A stretch of DNA of 42,098 nt from Arsukibacterium perlucidum DSM 18276 (GCF_000382165.1 NZ_KB907731.1:1-42098); one strand, 5' to 3'; counted from the stretch's first letter, positions 33,898 through 41,711 are shown. The notes: generated by a model from the sequence alone, not told the origin. Translations and numbers: made by a program.

Positions 33898-34073
33898 CTA
33901 TGCCCTGATTATACAGGCATAACATTCTAGCAGTGGCTTGCGCCATAATCTGCCCGGTAACCAGCAAGCCAAGGTTGCGCCATGCCAAAAGTCACAACAA
34001 GGAATCGTGACTTTTGGCACTATCACAGCACTGTGACTTTCTGAAAAAATGTGTGCCAGTCATCTCACACATT
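33898..34073. other. Intergenic region with four consecutive hairpins
   Basis: The 220-bp gap after cydB contains four stem-loops in a row: TATGCC/GGCATA (near 33899-33918), GGCTTGC/GCAAGCC (33935-33941, 33964-33970), a perfect 13-bp TGCCAAAAGTCAC/GTGACTTTTGGCA (33983-33995, 34007-34019) and AATGTGTG/CACACATT (34048-34055, 34066-34073). None is followed by a clear T run. The last just precedes the ribosome-binding site of the next gene. Possible roles are transcript ends, operators or a mobile-element edge. Confidence 0.5.
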
Positions 34074-34083
34074 GGAGTTACAG

Positions 34084-34845
34084 ATGCAGACTATTTTCCA
34101 CATCATACTACTGACGCACATATCATTTGGTATTTGTGCCCTGAGTTTATTTTGGTTTCCGGCCTTCACTAAAAAAGGCTCGGTTAAACATAAAAAATTC
34201 GGCCTTTGGTACTCTTATGCCATGCACGGCATAGTGGTCACTGCGGTGTTGATGGCGTTGTTATCAATCAGCATGCCGGCATTGGTAAAACCCGATGCAT
34301 TTGCCAACAGCACTCAGCCGCAGGCGGTGCAGCAGTCCATCATAAACTTTGCCTGGCTGCTACTGCATCTGGCCTTGCTTACCCTGGTGTCGGTGCGATA
34401 TGGCCAGCTGGTGCTAAAAGCAAAGGTGGACCGCGCTGTAATAAGACAGCCGATACAGTTACTGATGACTTTTGGTTTGGCACTAAGTGGTGCAGCCATT
34501 TTGGCAAAAGGGCTGATCTCTGGGCACATCCTCATGCTGATATTCGGTCCGTTGGGCCTGTTTATTGCCGCTACAAATTTACACTTTACCTTTAAAAAAA
34601 CGGTATCGGCAAAAGGCTGGCTGGCTGAGCATTTAGGGGCCTACATTACCTCTGGTATCGCTGCCTACACGGCTTTTATCTCATTCGGCGGCCGGCATGT
34701 TTTTGGTGCCTCAGGTTATTTGCAACTGGCAATGTGGGTCGCACCCGGCATTATTGGTACTCTTTGCATCGTGCTGCTGTCCCGTAAATACGATAAACCC
34801 GCCCTCGCAACTACGCTAAAAAACGTTAAGGAAAAATCAGCATGA
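34084..34845 (+). CDS. Multi-span membrane protein, DUF2306-like
   Basis: A 253-residue integral membrane protein with about seven hydrophobic segments. The stretch FTKKGSVKHKKFGLWYSYAM resembles the K-G-x-x-H-x-x-x-G-x-x-Y element of DUF2306-type membrane proteins. Function is unknown. The start at 34084 is chosen for GGAG 6 bases upstream; the frame is open from 34051, but that part overlaps a hairpin. It overlaps the TPR gene by 4 bases (ATGA), a strong sign of co-translation. Confidence 0.65.
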   Translation: MQTIFHIILLTHISFGICALSLFWFPAFTKKGSVKHKKFGLWYSYAMHGIVVTAVLMALLSISMPALVKPDAFANSTQPQAVQQSIINFAWLLLHLALLTLVSVRYGQLVLKAKVDRAVIRQPIQLLMTFGLALSGAAILAKGLISGHILMLIFGPLGLFIAATNLHFTFKKTVSAKGWLAEHLGAYITSGIAAYTAFISFGGRHVFGASGYLQLAMWVAPGIIGTLCIVLLSRKYDKPALATTLKNVKEKSA

Positions 34846-35720
34846 ATTCACGATTAATCGTTATTTTTACATTTTTGTATGTGGTCATGACGCCGGTTAG
34901 CGATGCCAATGCATCAGCACCGGCTGCTACAGAAGCAGCGCAGGCAATGGCATTAATTGACACCGACTTAGATAAAGCTGAGCGCCTGATCATGTCAGCG
35001 TTAAAGCGCGAGCCGCAAAACGCTGAGTATCATTTCTATTGTGGCAGAATAATGGGCCGCCAGGCCGGAGAGGCTTTTTTTAGTGCGTTAAGTTATGCCA
35101 AAAAATCGTTAGCCTGTTTAAATAAAGCGGTAGAGCTGGTACCTGACAATGTTGCGTACCGCAAAGGCCTGGTTAACTTTTATCTTGGCGCACCTGGTAT
35201 AGCAGGTGGCGATGAGCAATTAGCGCTTGAGCAAATTAACATCATAAAAATGTTAGATGCGAATGAAGGTGCGGTAGCTGAGTTGGACTACTACAGCAAA
35301 ACCGATGATCTAGACACCTTTGAACAACAACTGCGCAAGACAATTGCCGCTGAGCCTGCTGCCGGTTTACCTCAGTATCAACTGGGATTACTGCTGCAAA
35401 GGAAACGGGCATATGTTGAGGCACAACAACACTTTGTGTTAGCTGCAACTCAAACTAAACAACACAAAACTCAAGTAGAAGCACTGTATCAGATAGGCCG
35501 CAATGCACTCTTTGCTGAACACTTTATTCAGGACGGCATCACTGCTCTGCAGGCTTATTTACAGCACGATATTGACACCGATATGCCAAGCGCGCAGTGG
35601 GCGCACTATCGCTTATCGCAATTGCTGGATATTGACGGACAAACAGAGCAGGCAGCTGAACATTTAGCCCTGGCCCGGGCAACACAAGATAAACAACTGC
35701 TGGCGTTGTTAAAGCCATAA
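34842..35720 (+). CDS. Exported TPR-repeat protein
   Basis: A 292-residue protein with a signal peptide (about 1-25) and tetratricopeptide-like helical repeats: LDKAERLIMSALKREPQNAEYHFYCGRIMGR, AKKSLACLNKAVELVPDNVAYRKGLVNFYLGAPG and PQYQLGLLLQRKRAYVEAQQHF. It should be periplasmic and act as a protein-binding scaffold. It is translationally coupled to the upstream membrane protein, so the two may work together. No catalytic motif is seen. Confidence 0.7.
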   Translation: MNSRLIVIFTFLYVVMTPVSDANASAPAATEAAQAMALIDTDLDKAERLIMSALKREPQNAEYHFYCGRIMGRQAGEAFFSALSYAKKSLACLNKAVELVPDNVAYRKGLVNFYLGAPGIAGGDEQLALEQINIIKMLDANEGAVAELDYYSKTDDLDTFEQQLRKTIAAEPAAGLPQYQLGLLLQRKRAYVEAQQHFVLAATQTKQHKTQVEALYQIGRNALFAEHFIQDGITALQAYLQHDIDTDMPSAQWAHYRLSQLLDIDGQTEQAAEHLALARATQDKQLLALLKP

Positions 35721-35757
35721 TTTCCGTTTGTGAGTACGGACTTTTACTGTGCTCACG

Positions 35758-36489
35758 TTAAACTTTGTTTACCAGCTGCTCCGCGACATGTTGCTGCCAT
35801 TTTTTGCTTCGGATCCAGCTAATACTATTTAACAAAGGGAATAGTAAAAAGTAACTGTATCCAGCCCAACCTATGTAATTAATTGGCAGCAAAACCGACA
35901 GTATCAGGTTACTTAAACACACCAGGGCGGTGGTCAGCCAGACAATGATCTCGGTGTTGGCCTGATATTTTTCATACTCAGACAAGGCCGTAACCAGTTG
36001 GCTGCGTTTGCCATGCCAGTACAACGCGACAAAATTGATGCTGAGCAGCAAAAAACCCAGACCAAACAAAATAAAGATAAAGCGGACGTCCCACTCACTT
36101 TGCAGCCGGATCAGGCTGGGTAAAAAGCCGTCGCTTAATACCGCAAACAATGCCTGCATCATAATACGTAGCGGGTACATGTAAATAAGCACCAGCAGGA
36201 TCAGCAAGCAGCTGAACACCACCGTTTTGGTATCCTCAAGGCCAAACCGCCGGCTCCACACTGAATGTGTATGCCAAATCCAGGTAATAACAGCAAAGCT
36301 GGCGGTAAAGGCCGGAATTTGCTTAGTGGCTAACATTAAATCGGCCAGGGTTTGTGGAATACTGCCGACGGAGATAACCACCATTGTTACAGCAAAAGCA
36401 CAGGCTGCAGCAAAAAAGGTTTCAATACGGGTCATGCTTTCGCCGCGCATGGTCCAGCTATGTTGATTGGTGTGGTTTGCGTCTGCCAT
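35758..36489 (-). CDS. TMEM175-like (DUF1211) membrane protein
   Basis: A 243-residue protein with about six membrane helices. The first helix, MTRIETFFAAACAFAVTMVVISVGSIPQ, resembles the opening helix of TMEM175-family potassium channels (which usually read R-x-x-x-F-S/F-D-A-V-F-A-I-A-I-T). Not all family residues are kept, and no gating or regulatory domain is present, so an ion-channel role is tentative. The start at 36489 has AGG 6 bases upstream; a GTG at 36525 is an alternative. Its orientation is opposite to both neighbours. Confidence 0.55.
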   Translation of the reverse strand: MADANHTNQHSWTMRGESMTRIETFFAAACAFAVTMVVISVGSIPQTLADLMLATKQIPAFTASFAVITWIWHTHSVWSRRFGLEDTKTVVFSCLLILLVLIYMYPLRIMMQALFAVLSDGFLPSLIRLQSEWDVRFIFILFGLGFLLLSINFVALYWHGKRSQLVTALSEYEKYQANTEIIVWLTTALVCLSNLILSVLLPINYIGWAGYSYFLLFPLLNSISWIRSKKWQQHVAEQLVNKV

Positions 36490-36695
36490 ATGCCTGCTTA
36501 TTATAGTTTCAGTGTCGTTGCGCACCTGAGTAGGTATTATTTTCTACTGGTTAGTATCAAGGGTAGCAAAGAATCGTACAATAGATCATCTGTTTAGATG
36601 TATTGCAACATTCTGCGCTATTGAATTACCCCGGCTGATGGTTTAGGTTGCTAACGCTTAATGGCACAAAATTGTGTTTAAATGCAGAGAAGATA

Positions 36696-37859
36696 ATGCT
36701 TAGTTTAGAGTCGGCGATTCTCATTATTGGTATTGTGCAAGGCGTTTTTCTGATACTAACGCTTATGGCAAAGTCATCTAATAAGCATCAGGCTAATCAT
36801 TATTTAATGCTGTTATTAAGCGCTTTTGTCATGGCGCTGTCTGCCCAATGGCTGTCGGTCTCGGGCTACGCCGAAAACATGAAGCCGCTGTTCGTCATCG
36901 CCAGCAGCGTAGTGTTTTTGTTTGGCCCCTTGTTATACTTTTACGTTAAAAGCTTAACGTTATCAGCGGCTAAAGTCCGATTTTCTGGCGTGCCTCATAT
37001 CGTACCGTTTTGTTGTTACTTAGTGTTGGTGTCTTATGCCGCTTTTTTTAGCACGGCAGAGTTAAAAATTGTCACTGATGAATCATTAAGCGACTTTTCC
37101 GCTGCCCAGCTGTTACTACCCTTACTAAAATTGGCCCACGTTATCAGCTACACGGTTGTCTGCTTGGTTCTACTTATTCGCTATGCACGCCGCATCAAAC
37201 AGTGTTTCTCTAATATTGATAACATCAATTTGCTCTGGTTACGCAACCTGGTTATTGGCTTTATTCTGTTTGAATTAGCATTAATAGCCGCACTGCTGTT
37301 CGATTTAAATGCCTTTGCGGTTGCATCCAATGCCGACACCATTTTGTCTTTTGTCTTAGTGTTACTCATTTTTATGACCGGTTTCTACGGCATGCACCAG
37401 CCCGCTATTTTGCAAGCGCCGTTTGAATTCGCAATAAGCCCCCGCAACAACAGTGATAACAATATTGCAGCGAAAAACGATGACAGAATTGCCGGTCCGA
37501 AAAACCTGCGCCCTGAAGATGTCAGTATGATCAGCAGTAAACTGGCAGCACTAACATCACAGCGTATTTATTTAGATCGTTTTCTCAATTTACAGACATT
37601 AAGTGATCTTGTTGGTGTGTCCCAGCACAAAATGTCTGAATATCTTAATAGTCACATTGGCATGACCTTCTACGAATATGTCAATAAAGCCCGCATAGAA
37701 GATGCCAAACAGCGTTTAATTGATTCGCAACAGTCTATTTTGGATATCGCGCTCGATGTCGGCTTTAATAATAAAGCCACGTTTAACAAAGCCTTTAAAA
37801 GCTTTGAATCTGCCACCCCCAGCGAATTTCGCCGCCGTAGTAAGGCGCAAGCCAGGTAA
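36696..37859 (+). CDS. AraC-family regulator with membrane sensor domain
   Basis: A 387-residue protein with seven hydrophobic segments in the N-terminal 240 residues (from ESAILIIGIVQGVFLILTL to ILSFVLVLLIFMTGFYG) and a C-terminal AraC-type domain with two helix-turn-helices (LNLQTLSDLVGVSQHKMSEYLNSHIGMTFYEYVN and ILDIALDVGFNNKATFNKAFKSFESATPSEFRRRS). This type acts from the membrane, directly linking an envelope signal to transcription. A start at 36696 is supported by AGAGA upstream; the frame stays open from 36648. The target is probably a neighbouring gene, such as the TMEM175-like or CPBP gene. Confidence 0.85.
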   Translation: MLSLESAILIIGIVQGVFLILTLMAKSSNKHQANHYLMLLLSAFVMALSAQWLSVSGYAENMKPLFVIASSVVFLFGPLLYFYVKSLTLSAAKVRFSGVPHIVPFCCYLVLVSYAAFFSTAELKIVTDESLSDFSAAQLLLPLLKLAHVISYTVVCLVLLIRYARRIKQCFSNIDNINLLWLRNLVIGFILFELALIAALLFDLNAFAVASNADTILSFVLVLLIFMTGFYGMHQPAILQAPFEFAISPRNNSDNNIAAKNDDRIAGPKNLRPEDVSMISSKLAALTSQRIYLDRFLNLQTLSDLVGVSQHKMSEYLNSHIGMTFYEYVNKARIEDAKQRLIDSQQSILDIALDVGFNNKATFNKAFKSFESATPSEFRRRSKAQAR

Positions 37860-37969
37860 ACATCGGCCGATTTTGCCGTAAATCAGCAAGCTTCGACCGA
37901 GAAAGACGCATCTTTATCAGGGTTCATTGACACTGCAACTTCACTAACGCAGACAATGGGTCATCTATC

Positions 37970-38986
37970 ATGGAAAAAAACTATCCTCTACCACACCGCT
38001 TCTTCGCGCTTTGTGAAGTGCTGGCGGTGTTTTTTGCCGGTTCGCTACTGGCGCAATTTTTATTTCAACTGGCTGGCGTCACCGGGCATCCGTTGATGGC
38101 CTTAATGGGCGACAACCCTGAGATGATCGCTATAGCGCTCGACCTGAGCAGGCTGCTTATGCTGCAATTTGCCGGTTGGTTTGCGCTCATTGTTTTTTTC
38201 AGTTGGATGAATAGCGAAAAACTCAAAGCAGAGCTAAAGCTGACACGGCATGGCTACCAGTTTATTCAGCTGGTTGTTATTGGTGTGCTGGCATGGTGTA
38301 TAGGTGATATTGCCAACAAAGCTGTGTTTCTGCTTGATCAAACTTATGATCTGGGAACGTCTGTGCCATGGCGGGAAGCCCTGCTGCACGGTGAAAAGAC
38401 AACCGGCTGGTGGCTGGTGATGTTTGTCGGCAGCTTCGGTTTGATCCCAATATTAGAGGAAATACTCTGGCGTGGTTATGTGCAGTCGAAGTTGATCCGC
38501 TTCTTTTCACCAGCGGTTGGTATTGTCATTACTGCAGGCTTATTTGTGTTTAGCCATGCGCAATATCATCAGCTCGATCTTTATCATGCCTCAACCATTA
38601 TTGGCTTAACAATAAGTGCCCTAGCGCTGGGCTGGGTCACGCATAAAACCAGGTCTATCATACCGGCCATTGTGATGCACGCGTTGCTGAATTTCCCCAA
38701 TGATGGGCTGTTTCTTTACGTTACCATCGGCCTTATGATGGGTATTAGCGCATGGCAATGGCAACGTATTAAGACGTTTTGCACCGATTTGTTGCAGCCT
38801 CAGGCTTTTACGCACTTCAACCTGGCGAGCATAGTGCTGCTATTTGCAGGCGTTGCTACCATGTTTACATTGTCTCAAGCCCCTGCGTTAATTTTAAAAC
38901 TAAGTATTACCTGTATGGCGCTTGCTGCTGCAGCGTCAGTCGCAGGCTTAGTAAAGCGCTTGCGCAAAAAACAGCAGAATAGTTAA
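37970..38986 (+). CDS. CPBP-family intramembrane metalloprotease (CAAX-like)
   Basis: A 338-residue protein with about nine membrane helices. The CPBP motifs are complete: Glu163-Glu164 (ILEEILWRGY), His196 (FSHAQYH) and His237 with Asn241 (MHALLNFPND). Known relatives process prenylated proteins or, in bacteria, confer self-immunity to bacteriocins or regulate membrane proteins. It starts with ATG at 37970. It lies just before the cydB remnant (its stop is 13 bases upstream) and is the last gene between the two cydB ends. The substrate is unknown. Confidence 0.85.
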   Translation: MEKNYPLPHRFFALCEVLAVFFAGSLLAQFLFQLAGVTGHPLMALMGDNPEMIAIALDLSRLLMLQFAGWFALIVFFSWMNSEKLKAELKLTRHGYQFIQLVVIGVLAWCIGDIANKAVFLLDQTYDLGTSVPWREALLHGEKTTGWWLVMFVGSFGLIPILEEILWRGYVQSKLIRFFSPAVGIVITAGLFVFSHAQYHQLDLYHASTIIGLTISALALGWVTHKTRSIIPAIVMHALLNFPNDGLFLYVTIGLMMGISAWQWQRIKTFCTDLLQPQAFTHFNLASIVLLFAGVATMFTLSQAPALILKLSITCMALAAAASVAGLVKRLRKKQQNS

Positions 38987-38999
38987 GAGTTAAGCAACA

Positions 39000-39132
39000 G
39001 GCGGCCAGCTCCAGAGAGTCACTGCTTATCATCTTCTTTGGCGCAGTTGTGGTTATCCCGGTCATTATCGGTTATACCGCGCTGGCGTACTATGCGTTCA
39101 GAGGTAAGGCAGATGGTTTGAAGTATTATTGA
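39000..39132 (+). pseudogene. Duplicated 3' end of cydB (recombination scar)
   Basis: Bases 39000-39132 align without gaps to 33731-33863, the last 133 bp of cydB; I count 19 mismatches (about 86% identity). Translation is QAASSRESLLIIFFGAVVV... to the last residues GKADGLKYY plus stop, with five conservative differences in 44 residues, and two long identical runs (18 and 33 bases). The similarity stops abruptly at the left end (bases 38990-38999 do not match) and the stretch has no start codon. The mostly tolerated changes show it came from a working cydB of a related lineage. It marks a breakpoint, not a gene. Confidence 0.9.
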
Positions 39133-39146
39133 GCTTATGTAATAAG

Positions 39147-39171
39147 GCTTCATGTTGGTACAGCGTGAAGC
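39147..39171 (+). terminator. Hairpin after the cydB remnant (possible old terminator)
   Basis: GCTTCATG (39147-39154) pairs with CGTGAAGC (39164-39171) with one wobble, followed by TTTC. It may be the original terminator of the truncated cydB copy, now isolated. Confidence 0.4.
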
Positions 39172-39219
39172 TTTCTGCTAAGCTCAACCAGACTGAATAA
39201 AGATTTTTAAAGGGTGGTT

Positions 39220-39438
39220 ATGAAAACCGAGACCATTACTTATTTAAAAGAACATGCCAATACCCTGGAGTTGCGGGAAGAACTGTTAATTACCAAAAAT
39301 GGCAAGCCCGCTTTTGTGGTGCAGTCCTATCAGGATTATCAGTTTCAGCAAGACACGCTGGCTCTCCTTAAAATGCTGAAGTTATCCGAAAAATCACTGC
39401 AAACTGCTGAGTTAACCTTGGATCAGGCGTTTGAGTAA
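39220..39438 (+). CDS. Antitoxin, Phd/YefM-like
   Basis: A 72-residue protein resembling the N-terminal DNA-binding module of Phd/YefM antitoxins: KTETITYLKEHANTLELREELLITKNGKPAFVVQSYQDYQ contains the family's A-N-x-x-x-L...I-T-K-N-G-K-P-x-x-V-V pattern. It should bind its own promoter and neutralise the toxin through its C-terminal tail. AAAGGG lies 6 bases before the ATG at 39220. It overlaps the next gene by 8 bases. Confidence 0.85.
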   Translation: MKTETITYLKEHANTLELREELLITKNGKPAFVVQSYQDYQFQQDTLALLKMLKLSEKSLQTAELTLDQAFE

Positions 39439-39775
39439 TACTTACACGCTGGTTGCCTCGCCATTATTTAAATTATCACAACAACGGCTGGCGGCATTTC
39501 TAACGGAAAAAGATTCGGCCACCCTGGCCGACAATACCCTTGCAAACATCAAGCAACGGTTGCAACAAGACCTGACAGTGCAGCCCAGGCTTGCACCTAT
39601 CAGCGAGCGCCTATTGGCATTAGGTATTACCGAATACCGACAGTGGCAGGTGGATCAGCACAATATGGTGTTCTGTCGCATTGATGAACAAAAGCAACGT
39701 ATTGAGTTGTTGTTATTAATGGATAGCCGCCAGAATATTCAAAAGCTGTTGTTTGAGTTAACTCTGCTAATCTAA
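39431..39775 (+). CDS. RelE/ParE-superfamily toxin
   Basis: A 114-residue small protein at the toxin position of a type II pair. The C-terminal region EYRQWQVDQHNMVFCRIDEQKQRIELLLLMDSRQNIQKLLF has the beta-sheet/helix pattern of RelE/ParE toxins, in which the Arg and Tyr of E-Y-R and later basic residues can carry activity. It starts at a TTG, inside the antitoxin's last codons; no ATG exists before residue 78. Whether it cuts mRNA or targets gyrase cannot be read. It is stabilising the accessory block only if active. Confidence 0.75.
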   Translation: MSNTYTLVASPLFKLSQQRLAAFLTEKDSATLADNTLANIKQRLQQDLTVQPRLAPISERLLALGITEYRQWQVDQHNMVFCRIDEQKQRIELLLLMDSRQNIQKLLFELTLLI

Positions 39776-40054
39776 ACCGCCCGCGGCTGAGCTTGATAAA
39801 TAATGCCAGGGTACATTCGTTGTATAGTAGATAACTAAATGATGCACGGGGTCGGAAAATATTGTCGAGAGCAATATTTGACAGCTTTAGCTGGCCTGCG
39901 CAGCAGGTGAGCCATACGGATGTGGCGAACACCTGTACCGGCACGCCCTTTCGAGCGAGGGATTTTGAAACGCTTATCTCACCAGGCTGCGCCTAGTTAG
40001 CGCTGGTCGATTCATTTGTTCGAATTGGATAGACAGATCAATAATTATTAGTCA
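39776..40054. other. Non-coding, hairpin-rich spacer, unassigned
   Basis: No convincing gene. It holds several stems: AATATTG/CAATATT flanking TCGAGAG (near 39867-39887), CAGC/GCTG, CAGGTG/CACCTG around GAGCC...GCGAA, and CCA...TGG around a GCGC pair near 39980-40005. The pattern looks like a repeated element or a small structured RNA rather than plain spacer. I cannot name the family. Confidence 0.35.
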
Positions 40055-40786
40055 TCAACGAGTAGCAAGAACATCGCAGCTCATTTTTGATGAAGTATAT
40101 TCAAATTTTGTGAAACCATATGTTCTTAGTAGCGTTTCAAGGCCTCGCTCATCGCTCCAGCGCCGGTCGATTTCATAATACATAGCTTTAGTGTTACTTA
40201 ATAAGCCTGATTCCGCGAGAGCTTCGAATACTATATTTTCATGACCTTCAACATCGACTTTGACAATTAAATCTGCTGATTTTGGTATTATAACTGCAAG
40301 CTTGTCTGGTCCTAGTGTGGCTATACTCTCTGAATATCGAAACCAATTTGGCAGTTTACGTAAGGTTGCAGCTCCACTATGCCAAAATTTTTTTATTATC
40401 GTTGTATTCCCTGTTTGGGAAGAAACCGCTGCTTGAATAGGTATTACATTATCTGAAACTTGATTGGCTAATATATTTTTCTCTAACAATGAAAAAGTGC
40501 TAGCAACAGGTTCGAACGCATAAGCGCTTTTACAGTATTTGTTTTTACCTGCCAAGATAGAATAAAGGCCTTGATTTGCACCAATATCGACAAAGATAAA
40601 AGCGCTTTGCTCGTAATTTAAATAATCTGACAACACATTGTCATATGAACCTCTTTTGCAAAAATGAAAGGTTGCATCAAACCAATTTTTTCGCATTAAG
40701 ATACCATAATCCGAAAGTATAAAGCCTTTTGGAGGTTCAGAAATACCCAAGTTAGGTTTTCTTTTATCCAGCTTAACGTGCAGCAT
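40055..40786 (-). CDS. FkbM-family SAM-dependent methyltransferase
   Basis: A 243-residue methyltransferase of the FkbM family. The SAM-binding motif is FVDIGANQGLYSILAG, followed by AYAFEPVASTFSLLEKNI, IIPIQAAVS (V-P-I-Q-A-A-V-S in sequence), and the later KVDVEGHENIVFEAL motif, which is diagnostic of FkbM. Members methylate sugars or hydroxyls in glycan and natural-product synthesis. Base composition is clearly more AT-rich than the housekeeping genes to the left, suggesting acquisition by transfer. The start is uncertain: ATG at 40786 is used, while a TTG at 40798 is upstream and AAAGG lies about 13 bases before the ATG. No glycan gene cluster adjoins it. Confidence 0.85.
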   Translation of the reverse strand: MLHVKLDKRKPNLGISEPPKGFILSDYGILMRKNWFDATFHFCKRGSYDNVLSDYLNYEQSAFIFVDIGANQGLYSILAGKNKYCKSAYAFEPVASTFSLLEKNILANQVSDNVIPIQAAVSSQTGNTTIIKKFWHSGAATLRKLPNWFRYSESIATLGPDKLAVIIPKSADLIVKVDVEGHENIVFEALAESGLLSNTKAMYYEIDRRWSDERGLETLLRTYGFTKFEYTSSKMSCDVLATR

Positions 40787-41100
40787 CGTATTGTACAAAC
40801 CTTTAGATTTAGTAACAGTAAATAATACATTTTAATTGCAGCAGTTTAATTCGAAATTATGACAAAATTAATACACTCGCTGTCATTATATTAAGTTATT
40901 TATCATGTGTGTTTTTGACTTTAAGGGTTAGATCCAATTGTCACGAAATGCCTCAAAGTAGATTGCTAAAAACTTTAGTTAAGACAAAGCGATTGACTAT
41001 AAGAGCCTGGTCCTGACCTGACCTGACAGTCGAATAAGTGACGAGCAAATCTTCTGCCTCAGTTGTAAGTAACTTGAAATAGCTATATCATTATCGGCAA

Positions 41101-41174
41101 CCTTAGGGGAGTAGTCTCTCAGCTATGCTGAGATAGCCGTCAACAGTCTCCGAACAGCAGTTCGTGGCGGCTAT
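41101..41174 (+). ncRNA. Probable yybP-ykoY (Mn2+) riboswitch
   Basis: A GGGGAGTAG element (41106-41114) is followed by hairpin P2 (TCTCAGC/GCTGAGA, 41117-41133, loop TAT). Next is a helix ATAGCCG/CGGCTAT (41133-41139, 41168-41174) enclosing the conserved TCAACA (41140-41145) and a CGAAC/GTTCG hairpin with tetraloop AGCA (41151-41164). This order of conserved loop, P2, GUCAACA and closing helix matches the yybP-ykoY class, which binds Mn2+ and controls manganese exporters, TerC, GDT1 and Ca2+/cation exchangers. The outer P1 helix is not clear. It lies 13 bases before a hybrid ORF. Confidence 0.75.
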
Positions 41175-41186
41175 ATCCAAATTGGA

Positions 41187-41711
41187 TTGACAAGACTTAA
41201 GGCAAGCGTCGCTTTCGGGGTGGAAAGTGTCCTTGCCTTTATCTTGCCGCCCCAAGGATTGTTGATGTATATAACCTCAAGCCAGCTTCTATGCCCTTAC
41301 TCCGGGGGCTACATTAAGTCCAATAATACTGTTTTACTCATTGGCATTCAGGGTATTACTGACTTCCTGCCGATCTCCAGCTTTTCACACTTTAGCCTGG
41401 CTTCTTTCGTTGCAGGCTCTAAGGTACGGTGGGTTATTTTTGATCTGGCTGCACATGCAAGCACATTACATGCGGTCTTGCTTTGTTTCAGACACGAGGT
41501 CGCTGCTTTGACCCGTAACGGGTTATTGTTTTTAAAACACCTTCGATTTGAGGAGCAGGGTAAACTTTCGTTTTACATTGTGACTTTAGCTTTGTTGTTT
41601 ATGGCGTATGGTTTTCGTCGAATAGGTCGTATTAGCCGACTTGAAGGTGCGGGTTTATTAATAGCTTTTTGTTCATACAATACTTGGTTAGTATTATCTG
41701 TGGCAGGCTAA
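41187..41711 (+). pseudogene. Hybrid of an UppP-like start and a CaCA-type exchanger tail (likely decayed)
   Basis: The open frame encodes 174 residues from a TTG at 41187; an ATG at 41264 is the likelier start. Residues about 48-140 read as the beginning of undecaprenyl-diphosphatase (LLIGIQGITDFLPISSFSHF, FDLAAHASTLHAVLLCFRHEV); the second acidic residue of the E/Q-x-x-x-E motif is Asp, and the later PGxSRS region is absent. About residue 141 the sequence changes to RRIGRISRLEGAGLLIAFCSYNTWLV, which looks like the last helix of a cation/Ca2+ exchanger. Such an exchanger is a usual target of a yybP-ykoY riboswitch, so the original gene was probably interrupted or fused. Function is unlikely. 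Confidence 0.6.
41199..41239 (+). promoter_or_regulatory. Stem-loop downstream of the riboswitch (possible expression platform)
   Basis: AAGGCAAG (41199-41206) pairs perfectly with CTTGCCTT (41232-41239), enclosing a second stem CTTTC/GAAAG. It is 25 bases beyond the aptamer, a typical place for a terminator or ribosome-binding-site sequestering stem. The following TTTATCTT is a weak T tract. Confidence 0.4.

Noticed and set aside
33864..34050. CRISPR array or integron attC sites after cydB
   Set aside because: The stems have different sequences and there are no regularly spaced direct repeats, no attC core and no integrase gene.
39627..39944. Minus-strand 105-residue frame overlapping the toxin gene
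   Set aside because: It overlaps the toxin coding sequence, has a Cys-rich, unfamiliar sequence and no ribosome-binding site I can see; the part beyond the toxin is better treated as structured spacer.
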